Source of the DNA: Actinomycetota bacterium
GTDB taxonomy: Bacteria > Actinomycetota > Acidimicrobiia > Acidimicrobiales > Ilumatobacteraceae
Direction: 5' to 3'
Length of the DNA: 64,000 nucleotides
Assembly (NCBI GenBank): GCA_016700055.1
Contig: CP064997.1
Span: 2,604,001-2,668,000, forward strand
Part shown: in pieces, positions 49,642-58,887 of the stretch
Layout: every line of letters begins with the position of its first letter
Numbering within the stretch: the stretch's first letter is position 1
The notes under the pieces: generated by a model
What the model saw: only the letters and a program-made list of their open reading frames with translations
Database searches by the model: none
What the model was told of the DNA's origin: nothing
Translations under genes and position numbers: made by a program

Positions 49642-50505
49642 GTGATCCGCCTCGACGCTGCGATGGTGCTGCTCCAGTGGGCGACTGGAGGCATGGCCTT
49701 CTGCTGGTTCACCACTCGCCGGCGAGAGGTGGGGCTCGGCTACGGCTGGCTGCTCCGCGGCATCTACATGGCGATGGCCGTGGGGGCGTTCGCTGCGGGC
49801 ATGGCGCTCGGCTCGGTTCCGGTGCGCGAGGCGGGCTCGGCCGGCGTCGCGGTCACCACGTTCGTCGCCCTGGTGGTCAGCGTCGTCCGGCGACGCGCCG
49901 GTGTCAGCGGCCAGCAGGTGGAACACGACCGGCGTAGCGAGCGGGTGGCCGCGATGACCGGTATCGAACGCGAGGAGAGGCCTGCGGCCGCGGAGGGGCG
50001 CGGTGGTCGTGAGTTCCCTCCCGTGCTCGACCTGGTGCCCGTGGCGCCCGGCGCGATCGGGTTGATCGCCGCAGCCGTCGACGCCGGGGGCAACACCACG
50101 GTGGCCGTGCTGCGCACCTTGGTCGGAGCCGCGTTCTTGGGCTCGATCACGAACGCGATGTTGCTCGGGCACTGGTACCTGGTGCAGCCGGGACTTCCCC
50201 GCAAGCTGCTGAACGAGATCGTGCGCGCCGTGCTCTGGATCTGGCCGCTCGAGGTGCTCGTGATGCTGCTGCCGACGGGCATGCTTGCAGTTCTGCGCGG
50301 TGACGTCGACGACGGGTGGGGAGGCCAGCTCGGGTGGTTCTGGCTGGCCTGCGCGGTGGCCACCGGCGTGTTGTGCTGGGTCACGAAGGCCGCCCTGCGC
50401 GAGCGCGCCTACTCGGCGGTGATGGCGGCCACGGGTCTGCTCTACCTGGCGATCCTCACTGCGTTCGGCACCGATCTCGTCGCCCGGGCGGTGCTTGCCG
50501 GCTGA
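49642..50505 (+). CDS. multi-pass membrane protein of unknown function
   Basis: 287 residues from GTG 49642, with about seven TM helices (LLRGIYMAMAVGAFAAGMA, VPVREAGSAGVAVTTFVALV, LWIWPLEVLVMLLPTGMLA, LGWFWLACAVATGVLCWV). A cytoplasmic loop around residues 90-120 is rich in Arg and Glu. It is divergent from the lipoprotein gene. The alternative upstream start at 49597 would add 15 residues. No family is recognised. Confidence 0.65.
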   Translation: MIRLDAAMVLLQWATGGMAFCWFTTRRREVGLGYGWLLRGIYMAMAVGAFAAGMALGSVPVREAGSAGVAVTTFVALVVSVVRRRAGVSGQQVEHDRRSERVAAMTGIEREERPAAAEGRGGREFPPVLDLVPVAPGAIGLIAAAVDAGGNTTVAVLRTLVGAAFLGSITNAMLLGHWYLVQPGLPRKLLNEIVRAVLWIWPLEVLVMLLPTGMLAVLRGDVDDGWGGQLGWFWLACAVATGVLCWVTKAALRERAYSAVMAATGLLYLAILTAFGTDLVARAVLAG

Positions 50506-50545
50506 GTCCGGTTGCCGGCGCGCCGGCGTGCGTGTCGAGCTGTGC

Positions 50546-51910
50546 TCAGCCCGCGCCGCGCACCCCGCGGCTGGCGAAGAGGCCGACCAGTGCGCATGCC
50601 CCGGCGAGCGCGAAGTTGGTGGCCAGCGCGGCGGTGAGGCTCCACGTGGTGCGGTCGGCCAACGCCACGGTGGCCCCGCCGATGCCGCCCATCAGCGCGA
50701 AGCCGAGCGAATCCGCGAGGTGCACCTGGCCGGCGACGGTGCCTTCGCGCCCGACCTCGGCATACGTCATCGCCGCCACCGTCGTGGGGTTGAACAGGAT
50801 GCCCATCCCGAGCCCGCCGACGGCCCAGGCGGCGAACACCGCAGGCAGCGGCCATCCTGCCCGCAGCACCGGGGCCACCATGACGACTCCGGCGAGCAGC
50901 AGCACGAACCCGATCGTCGCCCCGTTGCTCGCGCTCCAGTCGCGCCGGCGGGCGGCGATGGCTTGGCCGACAGTCCACATCAGCGCCGCGCCGACGATGG
51001 TGAAGCCCTGCACCACCGAGGGCGCGCCGTGGACGCGGTCCGCGGCGAGGGGGACGAAGGAGTCGACGCCGAGGAACGTCGCGGTGGCAAGGGTGCGCAC
51101 GGCCAGAACTGCGGGTAGGCCGCGCCGTGCTCTCACCACACCGGGCGGGGTCAGGCGACGGAAGGCCGGCGCCGCGGCGATGGAACCGGCTATGGCGAGG
51201 GGGAGGGCGACGAGCGGCCGGCCCGTCTGCAGCCCCGCGATCACGACGCCGACACTGACCGCGAGCAGTGCCGCGGCTGGAATGCGTGAGGGCGCAGGCG
51301 GCCCGGCGTCTTCGTCGGCCTCGAGGTGCGCCATCGCTCTCGCCGTCAGGGCCGCCACCGCCACAGCGAGAGGCACGAGCGCGAGGAAGACCCACCGCCA
51401 GCCGACGGTGTCGGTGAGCAGGCCGGACACGGCGGGGGCGACGAGGCTGGGCAGCACCCATCCGGCCGAGAGCAGCGCGTACATGCCGGGCTGGCGCGCC
51501 TCCGGAAACGCCCGGCGCACGATGACGTACGAGATCGACGCCAGGCCACCCGCGCCGGCGCCCTGCAGGACGCGCCCGAGCACCACGACGAGCATCGAAG
51601 AGGCGGCCGCGGCGACCACGAGGCCGACGACGAATGTGACGACGCTCAGCACGAACGGTCGCCGGGGTCCGTGGCGGTCGGCCATCTCCCCTGCGGCGAC
51701 GAGCGAGACGAGGTCGGCCAGCAGGTACGAGGCGAGCGCGGCGCCGTAGAGCGAGTCGCCGCCGAGCTCGTCGGTGATCGTCGGCAGAGCGGTGATCACC
51801 GCGGTGGTCTCGAACGCGACCAGGGTCACCGCGAGTACCAGACCGGCGGCGAGCGGCCGATTCCTCGAGTCGCGGTCGGCGGGCGAACGAAGCGAGCTGC
51901 TCGACGTCAC
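50546..51910 (-). CDS. MFS transporter, drug-efflux type (DHA-like)
   Basis: 454 residues with about 12-14 TM helices. Motif A appears as AAGEMADRHGPRRPFVLS after TM2, and TM5 has GAGAGGLASISYVIVRRAFPEARQ. The C-terminal half has VFAAWAVGGLGMGILFNPTT. Proteins of this shape export small hydrophobic drugs or metabolites by proton antiport. The start is GTG 51910, overlapping the stop of the upstream small gene (GTGA). No regulator lies beside it. Confidence 0.88.
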   Translation of the reverse strand: MTSSSSLRSPADRDSRNRPLAAGLVLAVTLVAFETTAVITALPTITDELGGDSLYGAALASYLLADLVSLVAAGEMADRHGPRRPFVLSVVTFVVGLVVAAAASSMLVVVLGRVLQGAGAGGLASISYVIVRRAFPEARQPGMYALLSAGWVLPSLVAPAVSGLLTDTVGWRWVFLALVPLAVAVAALTARAMAHLEADEDAGPPAPSRIPAAALLAVSVGVVIAGLQTGRPLVALPLAIAGSIAAAPAFRRLTPPGVVRARRGLPAVLAVRTLATATFLGVDSFVPLAADRVHGAPSVVQGFTIVGAALMWTVGQAIAARRRDWSASNGATIGFVLLLAGVVMVAPVLRAGWPLPAVFAAWAVGGLGMGILFNPTTVAAMTYAEVGREGTVAGQVHLADSLGFALMGGIGGATVALADRTTWSLTAALATNFALAGACALVGLFASRGVRGAG

Positions 51911-52284
51911 GAGCCCACTTGCACCGCGAGCAGGTTGATGAAGGTCTCCGGTTCGTCGAGGCTGACGGCGAGCTGGCGAAGGCGCACGGGTATCCCGACC
52001 ACGTAGGCCCGAGCACGGGGCGCGATGTCGACCACGACGACGCCCTTGGACGAGCCGTTGACCAGCCAGCGTCCTCGCCACCCGTGGGCGCCCCAGGTGA
52101 ACACCCTGCCCTCGTAGCGTGTGACGGCGACGATCGACGTTCTCGGGACGACGGTGCTGAAGCCCCAGCCCATGCGCACCCTCACCACTGCCGGCTCGAC
52201 CACCACGCGCGACCACCGCGGCCCCAGGCCGAGCAACCAGAAGAGCCACTTCAGCGAGTTCGAGTAGCTGATGGAGAACGTCAT
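51907..52284 (-). CDS. small hypothetical protein coupled to MFS exporter
   Basis: 125 residues, with an N-terminal helix (LKWLFWLLGLGPRW) and a beta-rich domain (VVVEPAVVRVRMGWGFSTVV, RGRWLVNGSSKGVVVVDIA) resembling bacterial PH-like or barrel modules. Its stop overlaps the GTG of the MFS gene by 4 nt, suggesting a joint role. The gap to the divergent thioesterase gene is only 30 bp; TAGGGT/TAGAGT boxes there are candidate -10 elements. Confidence 0.6.
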   Translation of the reverse strand: MTFSISYSNSLKWLFWLLGLGPRWSRVVVEPAVVRVRMGWGFSTVVPRTSIVAVTRYEGRVFTWGAHGWRGRWLVNGSSKGVVVVDIAPRARAYVVGIPVRLRQLAVSLDEPETFINLLAVQVGS

Positions 52285-52314
52285 CGGCCGCTCACCCTAG
52301 AGTTCGCCCTCGAC

Positions 52315-53145
52315 ATGGACAGCCGCGCGTTCCTCGGGCTCGAGCCCACCCACAACCCGTACCGGTGGGTGCTGCCAGTGACGCCGGGGATATGCACCGG
52401 CGGGCACTTCTTGTACGGCGGGTGTGGGCTCGGTGCGGCGATCGCGGCGATGGAGGGCACGAGCGGGCGTCAGTGCGTGTGGGCCACGGCGCAGTACCTG
52501 AGCTACGCGAAGCCCGGCACCTACATGGACATCGACGTCACCGTCGCCGTCGACGGCCACCAGGTGTCCCAGGCCCGCGCGGTGTGCCACGTGGGGGAGC
52601 GTGAGATCCTCACCGTCAATGCCGCGCTCGGCGATCGACCCCTCGACGACCGCGGCCAGTGGGAGACGATGCCCACCGACCTGCCCCGCCCGGAGGATTG
52701 CCCGACGCGGCCGCACCACAACGACTGGACCGGCACGATCAGCGAGCGGATGGACCAGCGGTTCGTGAAGGGTCGCCCGATGGAGCGTCTCGACGGCACG
52801 CCCGGCGACGGCCAGGTGGTGCTGTGGGCGCGCATCCCCGAGCTGGTCGAGGGCATCGACGCGACGGCGCTCGCCATCCTCGGCGACTTCGTGCCGATGG
52901 GGGTCGGCCAGAGTCTCGGCATCCGCGGTGGCGGGAACAGCCTCGACAACACGCTGCGCCTCTGCCGGCTGGTGCCAACGGAGTGGCTGTTGCTCGACAT
53001 CCGGGTGCACGGCGTCGAGCGCGGTTTCGGCCACGGCCTGGTGCACATGTTCGCCGAGGATGGGACACTGCTCGCGACGGCGAGCCAGAGCTGCATCGTG
53101 CGTTACTGGAAGGGGCTCACGCCTACGCGTGACGCCGACGATTAG
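52315..53145 (+). CDS. acyl-CoA thioesterase, TesB-like double hotdog
   Basis: 276 residues with two hotdog-like halves. The first carries GHFLYGGCGLGAAIAAME and VWATAQYLSYAKPGTYMDIDV. The second has LAILGDFVPMGVGQSLGIRGGGNSLDNTLRLCR and ERGFGHGLVHMFAEDGTLLATASQS. It is of the TesB type that hydrolyses acyl-CoAs. ATG 52315 is chosen because upstream sequence overlaps the divergent gene. Its 9-bp spacing to the LLM gene suggests an operon. Confidence 0.86.
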   Translation: MDSRAFLGLEPTHNPYRWVLPVTPGICTGGHFLYGGCGLGAAIAAMEGTSGRQCVWATAQYLSYAKPGTYMDIDVTVAVDGHQVSQARAVCHVGEREILTVNAALGDRPLDDRGQWETMPTDLPRPEDCPTRPHHNDWTGTISERMDQRFVKGRPMERLDGTPGDGQVVLWARIPELVEGIDATALAILGDFVPMGVGQSLGIRGGGNSLDNTLRLCRLVPTEWLLLDIRVHGVERGFGHGLVHMFAEDGTLLATASQSCIVRYWKGLTPTRDADD

Positions 53146-53154
53146 GGGGAATCG

Positions 53155-54144
53155 GTGACCAACGAGCTTCCGCAGCGACCGGGCATGACCGTGCCGCTGC
53201 CAGGACACCTGCACACGCACCGCGAGCGGCTGAACGAGTTGGCCGACCTCGGCTACACCGACATCTGGTCGGCCGAATCCGACGGTGCCGATGCGTTCAC
53301 CCCCCTCGCCCTGGCCGCGGCTTGGGAGCCGCGGCTGCGCCTCGGCACGGCGATCGTGCCGGCGTACACGAGAGCGCCGGCGTGTCTCGCGCAGAGCGTG
53401 GCTTCTATGGCCGACGCGGCACCGGGACGGTTCGCGATCGGCATCGGCTCGTCGAGCAACGTCATCGTCGAGCGCTGGAACGGCGTGCCGTTCGTGGAGC
53501 CGTACAAGAAGGTCCGTGACGTGGTGCGGTTCTTGAACGACGCGTTGAGCGGCGAGAAGGTGTCCAAGCAATACGACACGTTCGAGGTGAACGGCTTCCG
53601 GCTCGGCGTGCGGCCCGAGCAGAAGCCGCAGATCCTGGTCGCCGCGCTGCGGCCGGGAATGCTGCGCCTGGCCGGAAGGGAGGCCGACGGAGCGATCATC
53701 AACTGGTTGTCGCCGCGCGACGTGTCGACCGTGGCCGCGGTGGTGAACGAGGCCGCGGGCGGGGAGCCGCGCGAGATCGTCGCCCGCATATTCGTGTGCC
53801 CGAGCGAGAACACCGAGGTGGTGCGTCAGGCTGCCCGGTTCGCGATCGCCGCCTACATGAACGTGCCTGTGTACGCCGCGTTCCACGAGTGGCTCGGCCG
53901 GGGTGAGGTGTTGACCCCGATGTGGGAGGCGTGGAAGGCGGGCGATCGCAAGGCTGCGCTGGCGGCGATCCCCGACGAGGTCGTCGACGACCTCGTGGTG
54001 CACGGTTCACCGGCCGAGTGCCGGGCGACCATCCAGGCGTACTTCGACAACGGCGTGACCACTAGTTCGCTCGCGATCTTGGCGCTGGACCCGGAGTTGG
54101 ACATGCGCCAGGCGGTGCGCGACCTGTCGCCCTCGGCCGGCTGA
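53155..54144 (+). CDS. LLM-class F420-dependent oxidoreductase
   Basis: 329-residue luciferase-like TIM barrel of the F420-using class: LADLGYTDIWSAESDGADAFTPLALAAAW, RLRLGTAIVPAYTRAP, RFAIGIGSSSNVIVERWNG, and YKKVRDVVRFLNDAL. These features match F420 rather than FMN members and support an actinomycete. The start is GTG 53155 after GGGGA. The preceding thioesterase suggests lipid or polyketide-like acyl chemistry, but the substrate is unknown. Confidence 0.9.
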   Translation: MTNELPQRPGMTVPLPGHLHTHRERLNELADLGYTDIWSAESDGADAFTPLALAAAWEPRLRLGTAIVPAYTRAPACLAQSVASMADAAPGRFAIGIGSSSNVIVERWNGVPFVEPYKKVRDVVRFLNDALSGEKVSKQYDTFEVNGFRLGVRPEQKPQILVAALRPGMLRLAGREADGAIINWLSPRDVSTVAAVVNEAAGGEPREIVARIFVCPSENTEVVRQAARFAIAAYMNVPVYAAFHEWLGRGEVLTPMWEAWKAGDRKAALAAIPDEVVDDLVVHGSPAECRATIQAYFDNGVTTSSLAILALDPELDMRQAVRDLSPSAG

Positions 54145-54149
54145 GCGGC

Positions 54150-54374
54150 TCAGGCGGCGACATCGCGCGTCCGCCCCGAGATGGTGCTCGACGAGTAGAG
54201 GCCGAGTCGGCGGGACTGGGCGTCGAGCACGCGACGCAGTTCGGCCACATGGACCAGGCCGCGTCGGCGGGTGGCGGCGTCGATGCGGAACTGGAGTGGA
54301 TGTGCGGAGGCGTCGAGCAACGTCATCTGCTCGGGCCCCACCTTGGTGGGGATCGTGGTGGTGGTGTCGGGCAT
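54150..54374 (-). CDS. small hypothetical protein
   Basis: 74 residues (MPDTTTTIPTKVGPEQM...), with a C-terminal half PLQFRIDAATRRRGLVHVAELRRVLD that reads as a basic helix-rich region. It has no recognisable family. Position between two genes on the other strand, 5 bp from the LLM stop and 37 bp from arsC, and composition are consistent with a real small gene, but this is a weak call. Confidence 0.4.
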   Translation of the reverse strand: MPDTTTTIPTKVGPEQMTLLDASAHPLQFRIDAATRRRGLVHVAELRRVLDAQSRRLGLYSSSTISGRTRDVAA

Positions 54375-54411
54375 GTAGTCGATGATGCCCGAGGGGTGTG
54401 ACACTGCTCGG

Positions 54412-54774
54412 ATGAGCCCGAAGGTGACCATCTACCACAACCCCCGCTGCAACTCGTCCGGGCATGCCGTTCGCATCGCGAGCGAGCTCGGGGTCGATGC
54501 CGAGATCGTGCAGTACCTGAAGACCCCTCCCGACGCGGCGACCTTGCGTTCGATCATCGACCGACTCGTCGACCCGGTCACCGATCTCGTCCGGCGTGAC
54601 GACCACTGGAAGGAGCTCGGCCTCTCCGACGCCGACGTCGAGTCACCCGAGCAGGTGATCGACGTGCTGGTGCGCCACCCGCGGCTCTTGCAGCGGCCTC
54701 TCGTCGTCACCAAGGATCGAGCGATCATCGGCCGGCCGAAAGAACGCGTGCAGGATCTGCTGAGCTCCCCCTAG
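54412..54774 (+). CDS. arsC: ArsC-family reductase (arsenate reductase, glutaredoxin-type)
   Basis: 120 residues: VTIYHNPRCNSSGHAV with the catalytic C13, VQYLKTPPDAATLRSII, and arginines R61/R62, R95 and R108 aligned with the oxyanion-binding triad of E. coli ArsC, in LLQRPLVVTKDRAIIGRPKERV. It reduces arsenate to arsenite with glutathione/glutaredoxin-like partners. Some members are Spx/YffB-like with other roles. No arsenic efflux gene or ArsR is adjacent, which lowers certainty of an arsenic role. Confidence 0.85.
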   Translation: MSPKVTIYHNPRCNSSGHAVRIASELGVDAEIVQYLKTPPDAATLRSIIDRLVDPVTDLVRRDDHWKELGLSDADVESPEQVIDVLVRHPRLLQRPLVVTKDRAIIGRPKERVQDLLSSP

Positions 54775-54807
54775 CCGCACGGAGCGAGGCTCCGCGCGGC
54801 GGGGATC

Positions 54808-55065
54808 TCAGGCGCGTCGTCGGCCGGCGATGGCTTGCAGCAACAGCAAGAGCAGCACCGCGCCGACGGCCGCGACGAGCACCGTGCGCAACGAGAAGTC
54901 GTTGACTCCATCACCGCCGGCCAGGCTCATCAGCCCTCCGCCGACGACGGCGCCGAGCACGCCGACGACCACGGTGTAGAGACAGCCCGTGCGCTCGTCC
55001 TTCACGATCCAACGCGCCAGCGCCCCGGCGATGAAACCGACGACAATCCACGCCAAGAGGTTCAT
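54808..55065 (-). CDS. GlsB/YeaQ/YmgE family small membrane protein
   Basis: 85 residues with three TM helices: AWIVVGFIAGALARWIVKD, TGCLYTVVVGVLGAVVGGGLMS and the C-terminal TVLVAAVGAVLLLLLLQA. The VGFIAGALARWIV and GVLGAVVGGG signatures are those of the transglycosylase-associated/YeaQ family, which is stress-linked but biochemically undefined. The start is ATG 55065. It is divergent from the ABC exporter operon. Confidence 0.88.
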   Translation of the reverse strand: MNLLAWIVVGFIAGALARWIVKDERTGCLYTVVVGVLGAVVGGGLMSLAGGDGVNDFSLRTVLVAAVGAVLLLLLLQAIAGRRRA

Positions 55066-55161
55066 ACCCGCACGGTACGCCTTGCCCCGGCCCCGGGCGC
55101 GGAGCATCGGATCGCTACCCTGACGCCGTCTGGGGTTCGCTGGTGTGAGGGAAGGGGGAGG

Positions 55162-57012
55162 GTGACGGGAGGGCAAGAGCCGCGCGCCACTCGCGAGGGC
55201 TGGAGGCTGCTCCGGCGCACCCTCGGCACTCAGCGTCGCGGCATCGGGCTAGGCGTGGCCGTCGGCTTGGCCTGGACGGCGGGCAAGGTGGTTGTGCCGC
55301 TGCTCACCGAGGCAGCCATCGACCGCGGGATCGAGGGCGATGGTTCTCTGCTGCTGTGGTCGTGCCTGATCGTCGCCGCCGGCGTAGTCGCCGGGGTGTT
55401 CACCGCGTTGCGCCGCTACTTCGCGTTCCGGGAGAGCAGGTGGACCGAGACGAGGCTGCGCGAGCAGCTCTTCGCGCACCTGCTGCACCTGCACGTCGGG
55501 TACCACGACCACACGCAGACAGGCCAGCTGATGAGCCGCGCGTCGAGCGACATGCAGCAGGTGCAGGCGTTCGTGGTGATGATCCCGCTCACGCTGTCCA
55601 ACGTGGCCCTCGTCGTGACCGTCACCGTCTTGCTGGTGAGCGCCGAGCCGATGCTGGCGCTCGTCGCGCTGGCCCCGCTCCCGCTCGTGAACATCCTCGC
55701 CAACCGCTTCTCACGCCGGATCCACCCGGCGGTGCTGGCCGTCCAGGCCGAGCAGGCCGAGCTGGCGACGGTCGTCGAGGAGACGGTCTCCGGAATACGG
55801 GTGATCAAGGGGTTCGGGGCAGAGGCGGTGCAGGCCCGCTTGGTGTCCGCGAAGGCTGCGGACATCCGCAGCGTGTCGATGCGCGCCGCCCGCATTCGCA
55901 GCGCGTTCGTGCCCGGCATCGACCTGCTGCCCGCGCTCGGCCTGATCGCGGTGCTGGCGATCGGCGGTCGACAGGTGATCGACGGCTCGATGACGGTCGG
56001 TGAGCTGGTGAAGTTCAACGCCTACATCACGATGCTGATCCAGCCCTTGCGCACGGTGGGGATGACGGTCGCGCTCGGCCAACGGGCGGCCGTCGCTCTG
56101 ATGCGGGTGCAGGAGGTGCTCGGGACTCCCAGCGAGGTGTACGCGCCGGCGGATGCGCTGCGGTTGCCGGCGATCGGTTCGGCGCCGACCGGTGCGGTTC
56201 GCTTTCGCGACGTGAGCTTCGGCTACGAGCCGGAGCGGCCCGTGCTCGACGGTCTCGACCTTTCGATCGAGCCGGGTCGCTCGCTGGCCCTCGTCGGAGC
56301 CACCGGCTCGGGCAAGTCCACCGTCGCCCGACTGCTGCTGCGCTTCTACGACGTGCAGCGCGGTGCGGTGATGCTGGACGGCGTCGACGTGCGCAGGCTC
56401 CGCCTCGACGAGCTGCGCCGCTGCGTCGCGGTCGTGTTCGAGGACACGTTCTTGTTCCACGACTCGGTCGCCGCGAACATCGCGTTCGCCCGTCCGGACG
56501 CGGGGATCGCCGACGTCGAGCGTGCCGCCCGCCTGGCCGGAGCGCACGACTTCGTCAGCGAGCTTCCCGACGGCTATCGCACCGTCCTCGGCGAACGCGG
56601 CTACTCGTTGTCCGGTGGCCAGCGCCAGCGCATCGCGATCGCCCGTGCAGTGCTGGCGGACCCCCGCGTGCTGATCCTCGACGACGCGACGTCGGCGGTT
56701 GACCCGGCGAAGGAGCACGAGATCCGTGAGGCGATGGCCGAGGTGATGCAGGGGCGGACGACGCTCGTCATCGCCCACCGGCCGGGCACCATCGCGCTGG
56801 CCGACGAGGTGGTGCTGCTCGACGGCGGCCGGGTCGCCGCGCGTGGGCCACACGACCGACTGCTGGCGACGGTGCCCGAGTACCGGCGCGTGCTTGCCGC
56901 TCTCGCAGTACGCGACGAGGTGGGCGACGGCGATGAGCCCCCGGTCGAGGCCGACGCGGCGGTGGTCCACGCCGGAGGCCCCGACGCCGAGCGGGACGAA
57001 GGACTGGCCTAG
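55162..57012 (+). CDS. ABC exporter subunit 1 (TMD-NBD, degenerate Walker B)
   Basis: 616 residues: six TM helices, then an NBD. Walker A is VGATGSGKST near residue 380, the signature is LSGGQRQR, Walker B is LILDDATSAVD near residue 505, and the H-loop is IAHRPG. The catalytic Glu of Walker B is Asp here, as in the degenerate site of heterodimeric exporters. Translation starts at GTG 55162 with GGGGGAG just before. It is followed 2 bp later by the second subunit. Probably a lipid or drug exporter. Confidence 0.9.
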   Translation: MTGGQEPRATREGWRLLRRTLGTQRRGIGLGVAVGLAWTAGKVVVPLLTEAAIDRGIEGDGSLLLWSCLIVAAGVVAGVFTALRRYFAFRESRWTETRLREQLFAHLLHLHVGYHDHTQTGQLMSRASSDMQQVQAFVVMIPLTLSNVALVVTVTVLLVSAEPMLALVALAPLPLVNILANRFSRRIHPAVLAVQAEQAELATVVEETVSGIRVIKGFGAEAVQARLVSAKAADIRSVSMRAARIRSAFVPGIDLLPALGLIAVLAIGGRQVIDGSMTVGELVKFNAYITMLIQPLRTVGMTVALGQRAAVALMRVQEVLGTPSEVYAPADALRLPAIGSAPTGAVRFRDVSFGYEPERPVLDGLDLSIEPGRSLALVGATGSGKSTVARLLLRFYDVQRGAVMLDGVDVRRLRLDELRRCVAVVFEDTFLFHDSVAANIAFARPDAGIADVERAARLAGAHDFVSELPDGYRTVLGERGYSLSGGQRQRIAIARAVLADPRVLILDDATSAVDPAKEHEIREAMAEVMQGRTTLVIAHRPGTIALADEVVLLDGGRVAARGPHDRLLATVPEYRRVLAALAVRDEVGDGDEPPVEADAAVVHAGGPDAERDEGLA

Positions 57013-57014
57013 CC

Positions 57015-58808
57015 GTGCGGGCGCAGATGGCTCTGAGCGACGAGGACCGTCTCGGCCGCGCCCAGACCACGACCGTGCTGCGTCGATCGTTCGCAGTGGC
57101 GCGGCCGTACCACGCCACGATCTACCTGGCGCTCGCGTACGTCGTCGGGACGACTCTCACCGCTCTCGCCGGGCCGACGATCGTGCGCTACGCGATCGAC
57201 CACGGCATCGCCGACCGGGACTACGGCGCGCTCCAGAAGTCGGTGATCGCCTACCTCGTGGTCGTGGTCGTCGGGTACGTCATCGCCCGCAAGCAATACC
57301 TCGCCATCAACCGCGCCGGCGAAGGCTTCTTGCGCGACCTGCGCGTGCTCGTGTTCGACAGGCTGCAACGCCAGTCGATGGCCTTCTTCGACCGTGAGAA
57401 GGCCGGCGTGCTCGTATCGAGGATGACGGCCGACATCGAGTCGATGGGCGAGCTGATCCAGTTCGGCCTGTTGCAGTTCGTCCAGGCGGGCCTGCTGCTC
57501 GTCTTCTCGCTGGTGCTGCTCTCATTGCTGTCGTGGAAGCTGACCCTCGTCACGCTGGCCGTCGTGCCGGTGCTGCTCGTCGCGTCGATCCGCTTCCAGC
57601 GCCTCTCCAACCGCGCCTATCTAGAAGTGCGCGACAAGGTGGGCCACAACCTGTCGACACTGCAGGAGGGGATCAGCGGAGTGCGGGTGATCCAGGCGCA
57701 TGCCCGCGAAGAGGTCGAACGGCAGCGCTTCGAGCAGTCGAACCGAGCCTTGTACGACGCCCACCTCCACGCCGTGCGGGTGAGCACCTGGTACTTCGGA
57801 CTGGTCGAGTTCGTCGGCATCGCCGCCACCGGTGCGTTGATCGGCGTCGGCGGCTGGCTCGTGCACCGCGGCGAGGTCACGCTCGGCACGGTGGCTGCCT
57901 TCGTGCTGCTGCTCGCGAACTTGTTCGACCCCGTGCAGCAGCTCTCCCAGCTCTACAACACCGTGCAGTCGGCGGCGGCGGCGCTGCACAAGCTGTTCGC
58001 GCTCGTCGACGAGGTGCCCGACATCACGGAGGCTCCCGGGGCGGTCGAGCTCCCCGCGTCGGGCGAACTGCACCTGGACGACGTCTCGTTCTCGTACGCC
58101 GGAGCCGACCGCCCCGCGCTGGAACACGTGTCGTTACGCATCGCGCCGGGGGAGCGTCTCGCGCTCGTCGGGCCGACCGGAGCCGGCAAGTCGACCCTGG
58201 CCAAGCTCGCCGCCCGCCTGTACGACCCGAGCGAGGGAGCGATCAGCTTCGGCGGTGCCGACCTGCGACTCGCGACGCTCGCTTCCTTGCGTCAGCGGAT
58301 CGTCGTCGTCCCCCAAGAGGGGTTCATGTTCGCCGGTACCGTCCGCGACAACATCCGCATCGCCCGAGCCGACGCGACCGATGCCGAGGTGGAGGCTGCG
58401 CTCGAGTCCATCGGCGCGCTGGAGCGGTTCCGCTCGTTTCCCGAAGGGCTCGACACCGACGTCCGCGAACGTGGTTCACGGCTGTCGGCGGGCGAGCGCC
58501 AGCTCGCCGCCCTCGCCCGGGCGGCGCTCGTCGACCCGGCGGTGATGGTGCTCGACGAAGCCACCTCGAACCTCGACCCGGGTACCGAGCTCGAGGTGGA
58601 GCAAGCGCTGGAGCACCTGATGGCGGGACGTACGGTGGTGGTGGTCGCACACCGGCTCTCGACGGTGCGCCGCGCGGACCGGATTGCAGTCGTCGACCAC
58701 GGCGAGCTGGTCGAGCTGGGCTCCCACGACGAGCTCGTCACCCGTGGCGGGCGCTACGCCGCGCTCGCCGACGCCTGGGCCCGTTCCCGCCCAGAGCCGT
58801 CTGCGTAG
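57015..58808 (+). CDS. ABC exporter subunit 2 (TMD-NBD, catalytic Glu, altered signature)
   Basis: 597 residues with six TM helices and an NBD. Walker A is VGPTGAGKST near residue 385, the signature is LSAGERQ rather than LSGGQ, Walker B is VLDEATSNLD with Glu, and the H-loop is VAHRLST. Together with the preceding subunit this gives one consensus site (subunit 1 signature with subunit 2 Walker B) and one degenerate site, the hallmark of heterodimeric exporters. It is an operon with the first subunit and no other gene. Confidence 0.9.
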   Translation: MRAQMALSDEDRLGRAQTTTVLRRSFAVARPYHATIYLALAYVVGTTLTALAGPTIVRYAIDHGIADRDYGALQKSVIAYLVVVVVGYVIARKQYLAINRAGEGFLRDLRVLVFDRLQRQSMAFFDREKAGVLVSRMTADIESMGELIQFGLLQFVQAGLLLVFSLVLLSLLSWKLTLVTLAVVPVLLVASIRFQRLSNRAYLEVRDKVGHNLSTLQEGISGVRVIQAHAREEVERQRFEQSNRALYDAHLHAVRVSTWYFGLVEFVGIAATGALIGVGGWLVHRGEVTLGTVAAFVLLLANLFDPVQQLSQLYNTVQSAAAALHKLFALVDEVPDITEAPGAVELPASGELHLDDVSFSYAGADRPALEHVSLRIAPGERLALVGPTGAGKSTLAKLAARLYDPSEGAISFGGADLRLATLASLRQRIVVVPQEGFMFAGTVRDNIRIARADATDAEVEAALESIGALERFRSFPEGLDTDVRERGSRLSAGERQLAALARAALVDPAVMVLDEATSNLDPGTELEVEQALEHLMAGRTVVVVAHRLSTVRRADRIAVVDHGELVELGSHDELVTRGGRYAALADAWARSRPEPSA

Positions 58809-58852
58809 CCACTTCTGGCCTGGGATCACCGGAAGATTTCCTATTTGCCGGG

Positions 58853-58881
58853 TTGACGAGACGAACATATGTTCGTATACT
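58853..58881 (+). promoter_or_regulatory. SOS-controlled promoter: TTGACG-17 bp-TATACT with LexA box in spacer
   Basis: TTGACG (58853-58858) and TATACT (58876-58881) are spaced 17 bp apart. The spacer contains CGAACATATGTTCG (58862-58875), a perfect CGAAC-N4-GTTCG palindrome matching the actinobacterial LexA (SOS) box. TATACT ends 6 nt before the HNH gene ATG, so the transcript should be leaderless. LexA bound here would block both hexamers. Confidence 0.85.
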
Positions 58882-58887
58882 GGTCTG

